From Defluviitaleaceae bacterium (lineage in GTDB: Bacteria; Bacillota; Clostridia; Lachnospirales; WQUN01): a DNA stretch of 64,000 bases. The notes beneath the pieces are model-generated. The model saw only the letters and a list, made by a program, of their open reading frames with translations. It was not told the origin of the DNA and made no database searches. The DNA lies in NCBI GenBank assembly GCA_009779755.1, contig WRDO01000001.1, forward strand, positions 1 through 64,000, given 5' to 3'. The stretch's first letter is position 1, and the number at the start of each line of letters is the position of its first letter. A program made the translations under genes and the position numbers. Positions 52,318-60,671 of the stretch are shown piece by piece.

Positions 52318-52366
52318 TGTTAGGGATGAAACGGGTTGATTAACCGGATTTTGTTTTATAACGGTA

Positions 52367-54535
52367 TTATGCCTTTAATTTACCAACCCTTGTCGCATTA
52401 AGAACGGCAAGAAGCGATACACCCACATCCGCAAACACGGCTTCCCATAAAGAGGCTACGCCGAAAGCCCCAAGAACAAGGAACAACCCTTTTACACCCA
52501 ACGCAAAAACAATATTTTGCCAAACGATACGCCTTGTAAACCGTGCGATGTCGATCGCTTCCGATAACTTTGACGGTTCATCCGTCATTAATACGATGTC
52601 GGCTGCTTCGATGGCAGCGTCCGAGCCTAAAGCACCCATTGCAATACCAATATCGGCCCTTGCAAGCACCGGCGCGTCATTGATGCCGTCACCTACAAAA
52701 GCAAGGGTGCCTTTCGATTGTTTTTGCCCGTTAAGATATTCAACTTTTTCTACTTTTTCATGGGGAAGCAATCCGGCGTGCACTTCATCAAGTTTTAATT
52801 CTTCGGCTATCATTCCGGCAATTTGCGGATTATCGCCCGATAACATAACCGTTTTCCTGACGCCTTTTGCTTTTAATTCGGTTATCGCTTTGTAACTGTC
52901 CGTTTTAATTTCATCCGATATGATGATATACCCCGCAAACATATGATCTACGGCGATATAAACCGTCGTGCCTATGCTTTCTGCTTCAACAAAAATAATG
53001 TTATTAAGGTTCATCAGTTTACCGTTTCCGGCAAGTATGGTTTTCTCGGTGTGTTTTACACACACACCATGCCCTGCAATTTCGTTATACTCCGAAAGCG
53101 CGTCTTTGTCGGTTTCACCGCCGAAAGCCTTTTGTATGGATAACGCAATGGGATGATTGGAAAGGGCTTCGGCACTTGCGGCAAACGATAATAGTTCATT
53201 TTCGGTAAAACCGTTTGACGGTTGTATGCTCGTTACTTTAAATACGCCTTTTGTTAATGTACCCGTTTTATCAAAAACGACAATATCAAGGTTATTTAAG
53301 GCTTCCAAGTAATTGCCGCCTTTTACAAGAACGCCTTTTTTAGCCGCTCCGCCGATACCGCCGAAGAAACTTAACGGAATGGATACGACCAGCGCGCACG
53401 GGCAGGAAATAACCAGGAACACCAACGCCCTGTGTACCCATTCAACCCAAGTGCCGCCGAAAAACAGCGGGGGAATTACAGCTAACAACAAGGCAAGCCC
53501 GACAACTACAGGGGTATAATACTGTGCAAATTTCGTTATAAATTTTTCGGCGGGTGCTTTTTTGCTTCCGGCGTTTTCCACAAGGTCAATGATTTTTGCA
53601 ACCGTTGATTCCCCGAATGTTTTGGTTACTTCAACGGTCAATACACCGTTTAGGTTTATGCACCCGGATAAAACGGTATCGGAAAACGCCGCTTTTCGGG
53701 GTACGGATTCGCCCGTTAACGCCGTTGTATCAAGCATGGATTCCCCCTCGATAACGACACCGTCCAGCGGGATTTTTTCACCGGGCTTTACTACGATAAT
53801 ATCACCGATATTTACGGTATCGGGGTCAACTTTAATGATGTCGCCGTTGTTCAAAATATTTGCATAATCGGGTCGTATATCCATAAGGGAAGAAATGGAT
53901 TTTTTTGATTTACGTACCGCTATACTCTGGAAATATTCGCCCACTTGGAAAAACAACATAACGGCTACGGCTTCGGGGTATTCGCCTATGATAAACGCGC
54001 CTATTGTGGCGATACTCATTAAAAAGTTTTCGTCAAACACTTTGCCCCGTATAAGATTTTTCGCCGCTCTTAAAACGATTTCGCCGCCTAAAATCAAATA
54101 ACTGATTACATATGCGGCAATGGGTATATATTCGTTTATATCGGTAAAAATTGAAACGATTAAACCGCAACCGAAAATAACGATGCCGGTAAATAATTTA
54201 ATCAAATCCTTTTTTCCGCTTTCTTCATGATTGTGATTATGGCTGTGGCCGCAACAATCCCCGTGTTCATTTGATTTGTTTGTGTTTCCCTTTTTTCCGT
54301 CATGCTCAATAACAAGTACATCGGGTTCGTATTTATGTACTATGTCATTTATACGCCCCTCAATGTTGTCAAAAAATTCCTCGTTTGCTTCGATATGCAA
54401 AGTAGTTGTTAAAAAGTTTACGGAAGCGGAAGCAATACCGTCCATTGCTTTTATTGCATTTTCGATTTTTGCCGCGCAGTTCGCGCAATGAAGCCCTTTT
54501 AACAGATACTTTTTTGTTGTTAGTGTGCTGACCAT
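52367..54535 (-). CDS. cadA: Heavy-metal P1B-type ATPase (Zn/Cd/Pb class)
   Basis: 722 residues. N-terminal HMA domain with GLHCANCAAKIENAI (CxxC) and a His-rich segment GDCCGHSHNHNHEES; eight helices with the metal-transport motif CPCALVVSIPLSFFGG; phosphorylation site DKTGTLTKG; the GDGINDAPVLARADIGIAMG hinge. It exports divalent soft metals. Downstream of a CadC-type repressor gene and with operator-like palindromes at each start. An almost identical 92-base piece of its 3' end occurs at 45489-45580. Confidence 0.94.
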   Translation of the reverse strand: MVSTLTTKKYLLKGLHCANCAAKIENAIKAMDGIASASVNFLTTTLHIEANEEFFDNIEGRINDIVHKYEPDVLVIEHDGKKGNTNKSNEHGDCCGHSHNHNHEESGKKDLIKLFTGIVIFGCGLIVSIFTDINEYIPIAAYVISYLILGGEIVLRAAKNLIRGKVFDENFLMSIATIGAFIIGEYPEAVAVMLFFQVGEYFQSIAVRKSKKSISSLMDIRPDYANILNNGDIIKVDPDTVNIGDIIVVKPGEKIPLDGVVIEGESMLDTTALTGESVPRKAAFSDTVLSGCINLNGVLTVEVTKTFGESTVAKIIDLVENAGSKKAPAEKFITKFAQYYTPVVVGLALLLAVIPPLFFGGTWVEWVHRALVFLVISCPCALVVSIPLSFFGGIGGAAKKGVLVKGGNYLEALNNLDIVVFDKTGTLTKGVFKVTSIQPSNGFTENELLSFAASAEALSNHPIALSIQKAFGGETDKDALSEYNEIAGHGVCVKHTEKTILAGNGKLMNLNNIIFVEAESIGTTVYIAVDHMFAGYIIISDEIKTDSYKAITELKAKGVRKTVMLSGDNPQIAGMIAEELKLDEVHAGLLPHEKVEKVEYLNGQKQSKGTLAFVGDGINDAPVLARADIGIAMGALGSDAAIEAADIVLMTDEPSKLSEAIDIARFTRRIVWQNIVFALGVKGLFLVLGAFGVASLWEAVFADVGVSLLAVLNATRVGKLKA

Positions 54536-54561
54536 TTTAATACCCCCCCGTTTCTATTTGC

Positions 54562-54585
54562 ATAGTTGTTCATTTATTCAACTAT
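54562..54585. promoter_or_regulatory. Inverted repeat before the metal ATPase gene
   Basis: ATAGTTG and CAACTAT (perfect) are separated by ten bases, containing TTGAATAAATGAACAA on the minus strand, close to the TGAA...TTCA type operator of ArsR/SmtB repressors. It sits between cadC and the ATPase. Confidence 0.55.
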
Positions 54586-54599
54586 TGCGCTAAAAAATT

Positions 54600-54959
54600 T
54601 TATTCGTGTATATGCTCAAAACCCTTTTCAAAAATATCCTTGATATGATCATCAGCAAGTGAATAATATACAATCTTGCCTTGTTTATCGTATTTTACAA
54701 GGTTTGATAAACGTAATGATTTAAGCTGATGGGATATAGCGGATTTAGTCATTCCCAAAAGCACGGCAAGGTCGCAAACGCACATTTCCTCGCGCGATAA
54801 CGCCCACAAAATACGGACACGGGTATTGTCCGCAAACATTTTATAGAGGTTGGCAAGGTCATAAAAATCCTTGTTTTCCGGCATACCATTACGGACACGC
54901 TCGATTACTTCATCATGGATGGCGTGACAGTCGCATAAGGATTGTTCTTTTTTCGCCAT
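54600..54959 (-). CDS. cadC: CadC/ArsR-family metal-responsive repressor
   Basis: 119 residues, a winged helix with the metal motif CVCDLAVLLGMTKSAISHQL (ELCVCD class) and a second Cys pair near the N-terminus (SLCDCHAIH), as in CadC, which senses Cd, Pb or Zn. DNA-binding helix KSAISHQLKSLRLSN. It sits 64 bases upstream of the ATPase in the same direction, preceded by a 32-base palindrome. The pair is a standard soft-metal resistance operon. Confidence 0.93.
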   Translation of the reverse strand: MAKKEQSLCDCHAIHDEVIERVRNGMPENKDFYDLANLYKMFADNTRVRILWALSREEMCVCDLAVLLGMTKSAISHQLKSLRLSNLVKYDKQGKIVYYSLADDHIKDIFEKGFEHIHE

Positions 54960-54970
54960 TTATTCACCTT

Positions 54971-55002
54971 CTTAACGGTTGAATGATTGCTCAACCATTA
55001 AG
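54971..55002. promoter_or_regulatory. 32-base near-perfect palindrome before cadC
   Basis: CTTAA-n-GGTTGA-n8-TCAACC-n-TTAAG, ten bases upstream of the cadC start. Minus strand TTGAGCAATCATTCAA agrees with ArsR/SmtB operators (TGAnCAnnnnTTCA). CadC would autoregulate here. Confidence 0.7.
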
Positions 55003-55134
55003 AATATACATTAATAAAGTTCGCTTGTAAATACCATTCTAATGTTTATGATATCTAAATACTCAATTTTATTTTATAATAAAACAACAATTAATTATGC
55101 GAATAGAATTTATGTTTTTGGGGGTATAAGTGAA

Positions 55135-55449
55135 ATGTGGTTTGATGCTCAAACAGCAGGACTTCTTGGGGGTATTTTGGGAGGTGCAATGGGTGTTTGC
55201 GGGGGTATCATTGGTATAATGGGCGGCGTGCTTGGTCGAAAGGGAAAATATTTAAAAGTCTTATTAGTATTTGCTGTTGTGCCAATAGTTATTGGCGTAT
55301 TGTTGCTGCCTACCGGACTCATCGCATTTATATTACGGCAACCTTTTCACGTATGGTATCCGTTTGCACTTACCGGCGGCATTGCGATTGCTGTTTTCTT
55401 GCCTCTCTATTTTAGCTTGAAAAAAGACGCCAGAAGATATTTAAACTAA
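55135..55449 (+). CDS. Small Gly-rich membrane protein
   Basis: 104 residues, three hydrophobic helices. The first is strongly glycine-rich (GLLGGILGGAMGVCGGIIGI), followed by a short basic RKGKYLK loop and two helices (VLLVFAVVPIVIGVLLLP, WYPFALTGGIAIAVFLPLYF), ending in KKDARRYLN. I do not recognise the family by name. The start at 55135 follows a GGGGG run with spacing about 11, and the frame is open further upstream. AT-rich island gene. Confidence 0.65.
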   Translation: MWFDAQTAGLLGGILGGAMGVCGGIIGIMGGVLGRKGKYLKVLLVFAVVPIVIGVLLLPTGLIAFILRQPFHVWYPFALTGGIAIAVFLPLYFSLKKDARRYLN

Positions 55450-55462
55450 AATAGTTAATTAA

Positions 55463-55529
55463 AAAACCCCGCGCGGGAAGCTCAAGCATCATAAGATGCA
55501 CCCGCGCAGGGCCGTCACCCGCTTCCCCG
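55463..55529 (-). repeat. Terminator-like repeat module Y, copy 1
   Basis: On the minus strand GGCCCTGCGCGGGTGCATC, inner hairpin, then CCCGCGCGGGGTTTTTT. It shares about 45 near-identical bases with copy 2 at 59033-59095. No minus-strand gene precedes it, so it seems to be an orphan, unlike copy 2, which terminates the AraC-type gene. The region 55450-55921 holds this, module X and a small frame. Confidence 0.7.
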
Positions 55530-55556
55530 CGACATAGGGAGGCGTTGTTGTTATAT
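55524..55556 (-). repeat. Repeat module X, copy 1 (degenerate hairpin)
   Basis: On the minus strand AACAACGCCTCCCTATGTCG then CGGGGAAGC. Copy 2 at 60148-60181 has 31 of 33 bases identical and is a proper stem; here the right arm reads GGAAGC instead of GGAGGC. Confidence 0.65.
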
Positions 55557-55621
55557 TGATTGTTTTTGTTTCTTTTTTCTTTTTTTGCTGCATGTAAAGC
55601 GTTGGGAGGGTACCCATTAAA

Positions 55622-55786
55622 ATGCATTACCCATGGCTTGGCTACGTAACCTTTTATAAGCCGATTGTAAGTAACGGCGAAGTCAAATCGGGAGCGAAGC
55701 GCGAAGGACGTTTGGAAGCAGGGACGGAATTACCGTTTGTCGTCAGGGACGTTTGCGTGCTGTCCTTTCAAGGAGATGACCGTTAA
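55622..55786 (+). CDS. Possible 54-residue protein
   Basis: A frame MHYPWLGYVTFYKPIVSNGE and so on, ending VVRDVCVLSFQGDDR. It has normal amino acid use, a mixture of beta-prone and charged residues, and a GGGAGG 12 bases before the ATG. The family is not recognised. Region is AT-rich and has orphan repeats nearby, so it may also be a remnant of a larger gene. Confidence 0.3.
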   Translation: MHYPWLGYVTFYKPIVSNGEVKSGAKREGRLEAGTELPFVVRDVCVLSFQGDDR

Positions 55787-55868
55787 CTTGATTTAATTAT
55801 ACACATTGAGAATTTAATGTCAAATATTTATTTTCGAATGTACATTCTTTTGTTTATATCATAAAAAC

Positions 55869-55897
55869 TTTACATCATGCGCCTAATAAAATACAAT
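55869..55897 (+). promoter_or_regulatory. Promoter of the toxin-antitoxin pair
   Basis: TTTACA (55869-55874), 17-base spacer, TACAAT (55892-55897), about 30 bases before the antitoxin ATG at 55928. A 12-base palindrome GAATGTACATTC at 55836-55847 lies just upstream and may bind the antitoxin. Confidence 0.55.
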
Positions 55898-55927
55898 AGA
55901 TATATATGAGACGAAAGGAGCTTTATC

Positions 55928-56221
55928 ATGTCAACAACCAGCATGAACATTAGAACAGACATTGAAATCAAAAAACAAGCGGAAGAATTTTTTTCGGAAT
56001 TTGGCTTAAACATGACAACAGCGGTTAATATGTTTTTACGTCAAGTAGTAAGGACGCAATCTATACCGCTTGACCTTTCATTAAAGCCTACCGTTATCGG
56101 TCAAAGCGAAGGAAAGTACATTCATAAAGGCGAAAGAAAAAAAGATTTAAACGATTTGATTGGAAAGATAAATTTTTTAGATAACTATGACTATATAAAA
56201 CTTCGGGAGGATCGTCAATGA
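55928..56221 (+). CDS. RelB/DinJ-family antitoxin
   Basis: 97 residues with the ribbon-helix-helix of DinJ: MSTTSMNIRTDIEIKKQAEE, FFSEFGLNMTTAVNMFLRQV, then IPLDLS. DNA-binding, toxin-neutralising C-terminal tail. The toxin gene overlaps by four bases (ATGA). Its partner is a PIN-domain toxin rather than the usual RelE/YafQ. Start follows AAAGGAGC. Confidence 0.88.
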   Translation: MSTTSMNIRTDIEIKKQAEEFFSEFGLNMTTAVNMFLRQVVRTQSIPLDLSLKPTVIGQSEGKYIHKGERKKDLNDLIGKINFLDNYDYIKLREDRQ

Positions 56222-56619
56222 TACTTGTCGATACATCGGTGTTGATCGATTTTATCAAAGGGACGCAAAACGGAAAGGTTATGCGGTTTCATGATGTTAT
56301 AAAATACAATTTATCCTACGGTATTTCAGAATATACTTATTTGGAGATATTACAGGGCGCAAGGAACGATAAAGAATACAATCATTTGAACGAATATTTA
56401 TTGGACATGACTATATACTTTTTGCCCAAAGCTATTGACGTATATAAAAAAGCCGCTCATATATATTCTACCCTTAAACGGCATGGCGTTACGCCAAGGA
56501 GCACAATCGACATCCTCATTGCGTTTACCGCTATGGAATACGGTTTATCGTTGTTACATAACGATAGGGATTTCGATATAATGGGAAGTTTGGTACCTTC
56601 ATTAAAAATATATGTTTAA
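56218..56619 (+). CDS. PIN-domain ribonuclease toxin (VapC type)
   Basis: 133 residues, with all acidic positions of the PIN active site: Asp5 in LVDTSVLIDF, Glu in YTYLEILQGA, Asp in STIDILIAF, and Asp in NDRDFD. VapC toxins cleave tRNA or rRNA. Paired with a DinJ-type antitoxin, a mixed RelB-VapC module as found in some Firmicutes. Translationally coupled. Confidence 0.9.
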   Translation: MILVDTSVLIDFIKGTQNGKVMRFHDVIKYNLSYGISEYTYLEILQGARNDKEYNHLNEYLLDMTIYFLPKAIDVYKKAAHIYSTLKRHGVTPRSTIDILIAFTAMEYGLSLLHNDRDFDIMGSLVPSLKIYV

Positions 56620-56671
56620 AAACCCTCAAATATCTTAAAGAGAATTAGCTCTGCTAAATCAACCGATTTGA

Positions 56672-57418
56672 TCACGCAAGTTCCAATACGGTCGTCGTAC
56701 AATAGCCCTTGTAACCGACGCGGCGGTATGCGCCGACAGCATCGGGGAACGCACCGAGGACGCCGATGGTCTTGCCGTTTTTTATACCGTCACTTTCGGC
56801 CATTTGGATCAGGTAACCCGCTATGCCGAGCTTACGGTATCCCGGCAATACGCCAACCCATGATATGTTGACAAAGCGATCCCCATGCTGTGCCATACAA
56901 GCACCTACGGGCAAGCCTTCATATTCAGCCAAGTAAAAATATTGTCCGTTATTTTCGAACATTTCGGCATAATGCCCGAAGGAAAACAATCGGTATTCAA
57001 AAGCGGCATTTAAGATGGCGCCCGCTTGTTTTAATTGCGCGTTTTCGCGCATTCGAAACAGATTTAACCGACTATCCGGTTTTGGTAAAACGACATCCAA
57101 TAATTCATGCGCCATACCCGTCGTTTGCATACAATCCTTAAACCTGCCGGTTGCCCGATATGCCTTGATCAAGCCATCTTCATGATTATCATTGTTATCA
57201 ATATTAAATGACAGGGTTTTGGGGATTTCATCGTTTTCAATGCGGCGGATCGTACTTTCAACGTCGGTGGTATCGCAAAAATAATTAAAGCAAACATCCC
57301 CGGTTAACCAGCGCAAATGGGTTTCTTTATGGTTGGTGATCCCCCGCAACCCTCCGAGCATATCCCAATAGAGATAATGGCCCTCATGTATCGCGTTTAT
57401 ATATTGTTGATCCGTCAT
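56672..57418 (-). CDS. GNAT-family N-acetyltransferase
   Basis: 248 residues. The GNAT fold occupies the C-terminal half: FYLAEYEGLPVGACMAQ, VNISWVGVLPGYRKLGIAGY (acetyl-CoA loop with RKLGIA), and VGAYRRVGYKGY. The N-terminal 110 residues form another GNAT-like or partner domain. ATG at 57418 overlaps the methyltransferase stop (TAATG). Substrate unknown. Confidence 0.85.
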   Translation of the reverse strand: MTDQQYINAIHEGHYLYWDMLGGLRGITNHKETHLRWLTGDVCFNYFCDTTDVESTIRRIENDEIPKTLSFNIDNNDNHEDGLIKAYRATGRFKDCMQTTGMAHELLDVVLPKPDSRLNLFRMRENAQLKQAGAILNAAFEYRLFSFGHYAEMFENNGQYFYLAEYEGLPVGACMAQHGDRFVNISWVGVLPGYRKLGIAGYLIQMAESDGIKNGKTIGVLGAFPDAVGAYRRVGYKGYCTTTVLELA

Positions 57419-58185
57419 TATAGTCCGCCCTCCCAAAATTTATCCGCCGGGACGTGATTGCGTCGGGCAACCAAGCGGTTCCACCGGAAATAACCGAAAG
57501 GTTCCTTGCTTACATCCGGTGTACCGTCGTCCATGATATTCCCCATAAACAAACCGCCGCCGTCACCGTCGATATCGTCCGCCATTTCTATGTCGAATAA
57601 GGTAGTTTTCTCAAAATGCCGTTTGTGCCAGTCAATCGACCGGTATATGCTTTGGAAGGGCTTCCACGTCGGTTTCAGCGCTTCGGGGATAATACCGTCA
57701 AATTCATCCGGCGGCCCGCAAAAAGCTAACCCGAATACCCCGTCCGGCCGTAAGATATTTGCGACATACTCGGTCAAAAAAACATCGCAATGGCCATAGA
57801 AATTAAACGAATTAATGCAAATAATCACGTCAAAAAAATGATCCGCATAAGGCAGCTTATGCACATCGGCGTTGATAGGGATAACCTTATCTTGTACACC
57901 GGCTTCGCAAATACGTTTCCAATTGCTTGTCGCATCGTTCCACAAATCCGTGGCGAACACAGTAACGCCGAATTCACGCGCTATAAATATTGAGCTGATC
58001 GCTTTACCGCACCCCATATCCAGCACGCGCATACCCGGTTTAAGGTTAATGACGCGGGATAAGGATTCCGCAAGTAATACGGGGTTCGAACCCATTGCGT
58101 TATTTTCTACCCATTCGAAGTCGTATTTCGCCGTCAACGGGTATTTTGAATGAATCATCGTTTTTACGCGTTCATCATGAAACAT
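57418..58185 (-). CDS. Class I SAM-dependent methyltransferase
   Basis: 255 residues. Motif I VLDMGCGKAISSIFIAREFG, motif II FATDLW, post-I NADVHKLPYADHFFDVIICI. It resembles small-molecule methyltransferases of the UbiE/ubiquinone group. Start 58185 is just after GGGAGG. Downstream and coupled with an acetyltransferase; upstream is the gene at 58199-58948, giving a three-gene operon. Substrate unknown. Confidence 0.87.
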   Translation of the reverse strand: MFHDERVKTMIHSKYPLTAKYDFEWVENNAMGSNPVLLAESLSRVINLKPGMRVLDMGCGKAISSIFIAREFGVTVFATDLWNDATSNWKRICEAGVQDKVIPINADVHKLPYADHFFDVIICINSFNFYGHCDVFLTEYVANILRPDGVFGLAFCGPPDEFDGIIPEALKPTWKPFQSIYRSIDWHKRHFEKTTLFDIEMADDIDGDGGGLFMGNIMDDGTPDVSKEPFGYFRWNRLVARRNHVPADKFWEGGL

Positions 58186-58198
58186 GTTATACCTCCCG

Positions 58199-58948
58199 TT
58201 ATGTGTATTTTTCAATAATATCGTCCGGCAGATAAATGATAAAACTGCAAATCCCATCCCCGCCGAGGACGGATTTGACTACTTCTCCGTCCAGTTCCAC
58301 GTCGAACGTGTTTTCCCATTGGGCCTTCGCAAAACCCAAGCTGCAATAACACATCGTTCTGCTGACGGCTCCTTCATCATTTAAAATAGATGTTCTCGCA
58401 AAAAGGCAATGGCAAAAATGAAAACGCCTTCTTCGTTCGTCCGTTTCGTTGAAGTAATTTGTCATGTCATAAGGGTGCCTTGAAATATGCAGTTCCGAAC
58501 CCTTGCGGACAGCGGATAGTACCCCTTCCGTGTTTATCAGGAAATCCAATGCTTCATCGGTGATCAAGTCGCCCCAATAAGTTGTCCCTTCGGCGTGATG
58601 CCTTAAAAATTCTTCCTTTTTTTGTTTTCGGCTGTGTTCAAGGAACGAATCTATGTTGTTACCGCATTCGTTTAATTCTTTCTTGAAATCTCCGAACTGC
58701 TCCCGTGTAAAGCCATGCCGAACGCGTGTCAATATACCTTTAACCGTTTCCGTGTCCGCCATTTCCTCCAAACGTTTTATGATCACCCGCATGTTACAAC
58801 AACCGCATTCTCCTTCCGTATCGGGTTCGGGTACGCAAATATCCTTTATCAACGCATCCCATGCTTCCCCGCCCAATTTTTCACAAACCAATTGCTTAAA
58901 TGCGGGGATAATTTTTTTATCATCCCATGTAATTTCATAATCGTTCAT
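58199..58948 (-). CDS. Cys-rich protein, possibly of the DUF6144 type
   Basis: 249 residues, soluble. Conserved-looking cysteines: GECGCCNMRV, FHFCHCLFAR, RTMCYCSLGFAKAQWE and SVLGGDGICSFIIYLP. The last two blocks resemble, from memory, the DUF6144 or ATC-hydrolase-like group, with a metal or cofactor-binding look. Start 58948 follows GGAGGCGAGGA. First gene of the operon with methyltransferase and acetyltransferase. Function unknown. Confidence 0.65.
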   Translation of the reverse strand: MNDYEITWDDKKIIPAFKQLVCEKLGGEAWDALIKDICVPEPDTEGECGCCNMRVIIKRLEEMADTETVKGILTRVRHGFTREQFGDFKKELNECGNNIDSFLEHSRKQKKEEFLRHHAEGTTYWGDLITDEALDFLINTEGVLSAVRKGSELHISRHPYDMTNYFNETDERRRRFHFCHCLFARTSILNDEGAVSRTMCYCSLGFAKAQWENTFDVELDGEVVKSVLGGDGICSFIIYLPDDIIEKYT

Positions 58949-59032
58949 ATCTTCCTCGCCTCCTTTTTCCATCATAACCGTGCTATAGTGACAACAGTAT
59001 GTCGTAATATAAATATCTTTGCGTCTTTTTAC

Positions 59033-59095
59033 AAAAAAAGCCCCGCACGGGAAGCTCAAGCATCATAAGATGCTCCCGCGCAGGGCTGTCACCCG
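59033..59095 (-). terminator. Terminator-like repeat module Y, copy 2
   Basis: On the minus strand AGCCCTGCGCGGGAGCATC, inner hairpin GCATCTTATGATGC, then CCCGTGCGGGGCTTTTTTT: a strong stem and T run, downstream of the AraC-type gene. About 45 bases are nearly the same as at 55463-55529. Confidence 0.8.
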
Positions 59096-59122
59096 CCTAA
59101 CCCGGATTGCAAATCCGTTGGT

Positions 59123-60040
59123 TTATTTATCTGATTTTTTCACCGCAAGCCAAAGTTCGATATAACTTTGTCCGTCAATCTCGCCGTATAATTCCATATC
59201 GAGGCCGTTCACTTGTTCATAATTTGATGTTGGCAGCCATTCGGAAAATATTCTTTTGTACAAAGACGATATTGTGCTTCCCAATTCGCTCCAAGGATGT
59301 TTTTCAGACGGAAAGATTGCCCATGTATGTGCGGGAATATCGGCAACCGTATATCCTTCGGTTTTACTGTTTGCACTCTTAAAAGCGCACAGCATATAAG
59401 GGAATGTATCGGCTTCGGTTTCCCTGTAATCGCATACGGCATGGATTTTGCCCATGTTTTGCGGAACAAAAGCGGGAAGATCACCCGAATCTGCTTCCAA
59501 CTTGTCGTTTGCGCCGTTGGCGAAGCCTTCATCCCATAAATCGCTGGGTTTTCGTTCCGATGCTTCAAATCCGTCGCCATGAATACCTGAAGTGACCTTA
59601 AAAATATCTTCGATGCCAAAAACTTGAAAAGCCTCTTTTGTTTCAATACGGTAATCCATTTCTTTCTCCCCTTTGATTGAAATTTGGAAGGACATTTTCG
59701 GATAGGCTTTGAGTGTTACGCCGTCGGCGCGCGCCTCCGTGGGCGTAACCCCGTGCAATGCTTGGAACGCCCGCGCAAACGAAACAGGCGAATCGTAGCC
59801 ATATTTCACGGCAAGGTCGATAACCTTTATATCGTTGTTTTGAAGTTCAAGCGCCGCCAACGTTAACCTGCGTCTGCGGATATATTCGGAAAGCGAAACA
59901 TCGGTGATAAACGAAAACATCCTGTAAAAATTGTGCGATGAACAGCAGGCAATCTTTGAAAGCGTTTCTTGGTTTATTTCACCGTCCAAATTTTCCTCAA
60001 CATACGTAAGCGCGGCGTTCATTCTGCTAAGCCAATCCAT
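59123..60040 (-). CDS. AraC-family regulator with GyrI-like effector domain
   Basis: 305 residues. Two HTHs at 10-105 (NQETLSKIACCSSHNFYRMF, and KVIDLAVKYGYDSPVSFARAF, with ALHGVTPTEAR), then a GyrI-like small-molecule-binding domain at 127-305 (MDYRIETKEAFQVFGIE to SYIELWLAVKK). Such regulators (Rob/BmrR-like) sense drugs or metabolites. A TATAAT box lies upstream near 60075. The target is unknown; it is monocistronic with a terminator. Confidence 0.92.
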   Translation of the reverse strand: MDWLSRMNAALTYVEENLDGEINQETLSKIACCSSHNFYRMFSFITDVSLSEYIRRRRLTLAALELQNNDIKVIDLAVKYGYDSPVSFARAFQALHGVTPTEARADGVTLKAYPKMSFQISIKGEKEMDYRIETKEAFQVFGIEDIFKVTSGIHGDGFEASERKPSDLWDEGFANGANDKLEADSGDLPAFVPQNMGKIHAVCDYRETEADTFPYMLCAFKSANSKTEGYTVADIPAHTWAIFPSEKHPWSELGSTISSLYKRIFSEWLPTSNYEQVNGLDMELYGEIDGQSYIELWLAVKKSDK

Positions 60041-60147
60041 GTGTGTCCCCCCCTTCCGATCAAAGAATATTATATATTAAAAAGCACTTCGCAACTTTTA
60101 TTGACGGATTTTGTTTGCTTGTTTCATAAGCGGATGTGTGATATGAA

Positions 60148-60181
60148 AAGCCTCCCCGCGACATAAGGAGGCGTTGTTGTT
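60148..60181 (-). terminator. Terminator of the metallopeptidase gene (repeat module X, copy 2)
   Basis: Minus strand: AACAACGCCTCCTTATGTCG then CGGGGAGGCTTTTC, stem GCCTCC/GGAGGC, a few bases after the gene's stop at 60186. The same module occurs at 55524-55556. Confidence 0.75.
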
Positions 60182-60185
60182 ATAT

Positions 60186-60626
60186 TTATTTCCATTCCTC
60201 ATCGGCCTGTTGTTGAATGCGCCCAAAGCACACGCTTTTATCATCCGCACCTAAATCACGATATGCCTTTGCCAAGTCCTGCGTCGTGACTTCCAACATT
60301 TCCATAAATTGTGTGGCGGCGAATTCCAGCTTAGGGTCAGATTCGTCTTCACCGTAAACACAATGCAACAGGTTTTCAATCATTTGATCCATGCCCCACA
60401 ACTTGATGTGCAACAATTCGTGGATGATAACCTCTTCGATATTGGTTACTTTGGGATTGTGGTTGTTGATTAACAAAATAGCGGTTTTGTCAGCTTGGTC
60501 GATTTTTACATCCCCGGTTTTACGCCATTCTTTGGTCACAAATTCCAACTTTATGTCCCAATCCCGCAAACGCAAAATATCTTGCCATTTTTTCATGTAT
60601 CCCTGCACTTTTTCAAAGTCGAACAT
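60186..60626 (-). CDS. SprT-like zinc metallopeptidase-type protein
   Basis: 146 residues. The zinc motif is VIIHELLHIKLWGMD (HExxH) with downstream acidic residues, and the N-terminal part (MKKWQDILRLRDWDIKLEFV) has the SprT/IrrE-like lead strand. In such families the motif sits in the middle, as here (about 70-80). Could be a protease or a chaperone-like binder; role unknown. Stand-alone gene with terminator. Confidence 0.8.
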   Translation of the reverse strand: MFDFEKVQGYMKKWQDILRLRDWDIKLEFVTKEWRKTGDVKIDQADKTAILLINNHNPKVTNIEEVIIHELLHIKLWGMDQMIENLLHCVYGEDESDPKLEFAATQFMEMLEVTTQDLAKAYRDLGADDKSVCFGRIQQQADEEWK

Positions 60627-60671
60627 ACTTTACCTCCGATAAAAAACATTGTCCGCTTGTTATTACATTAA

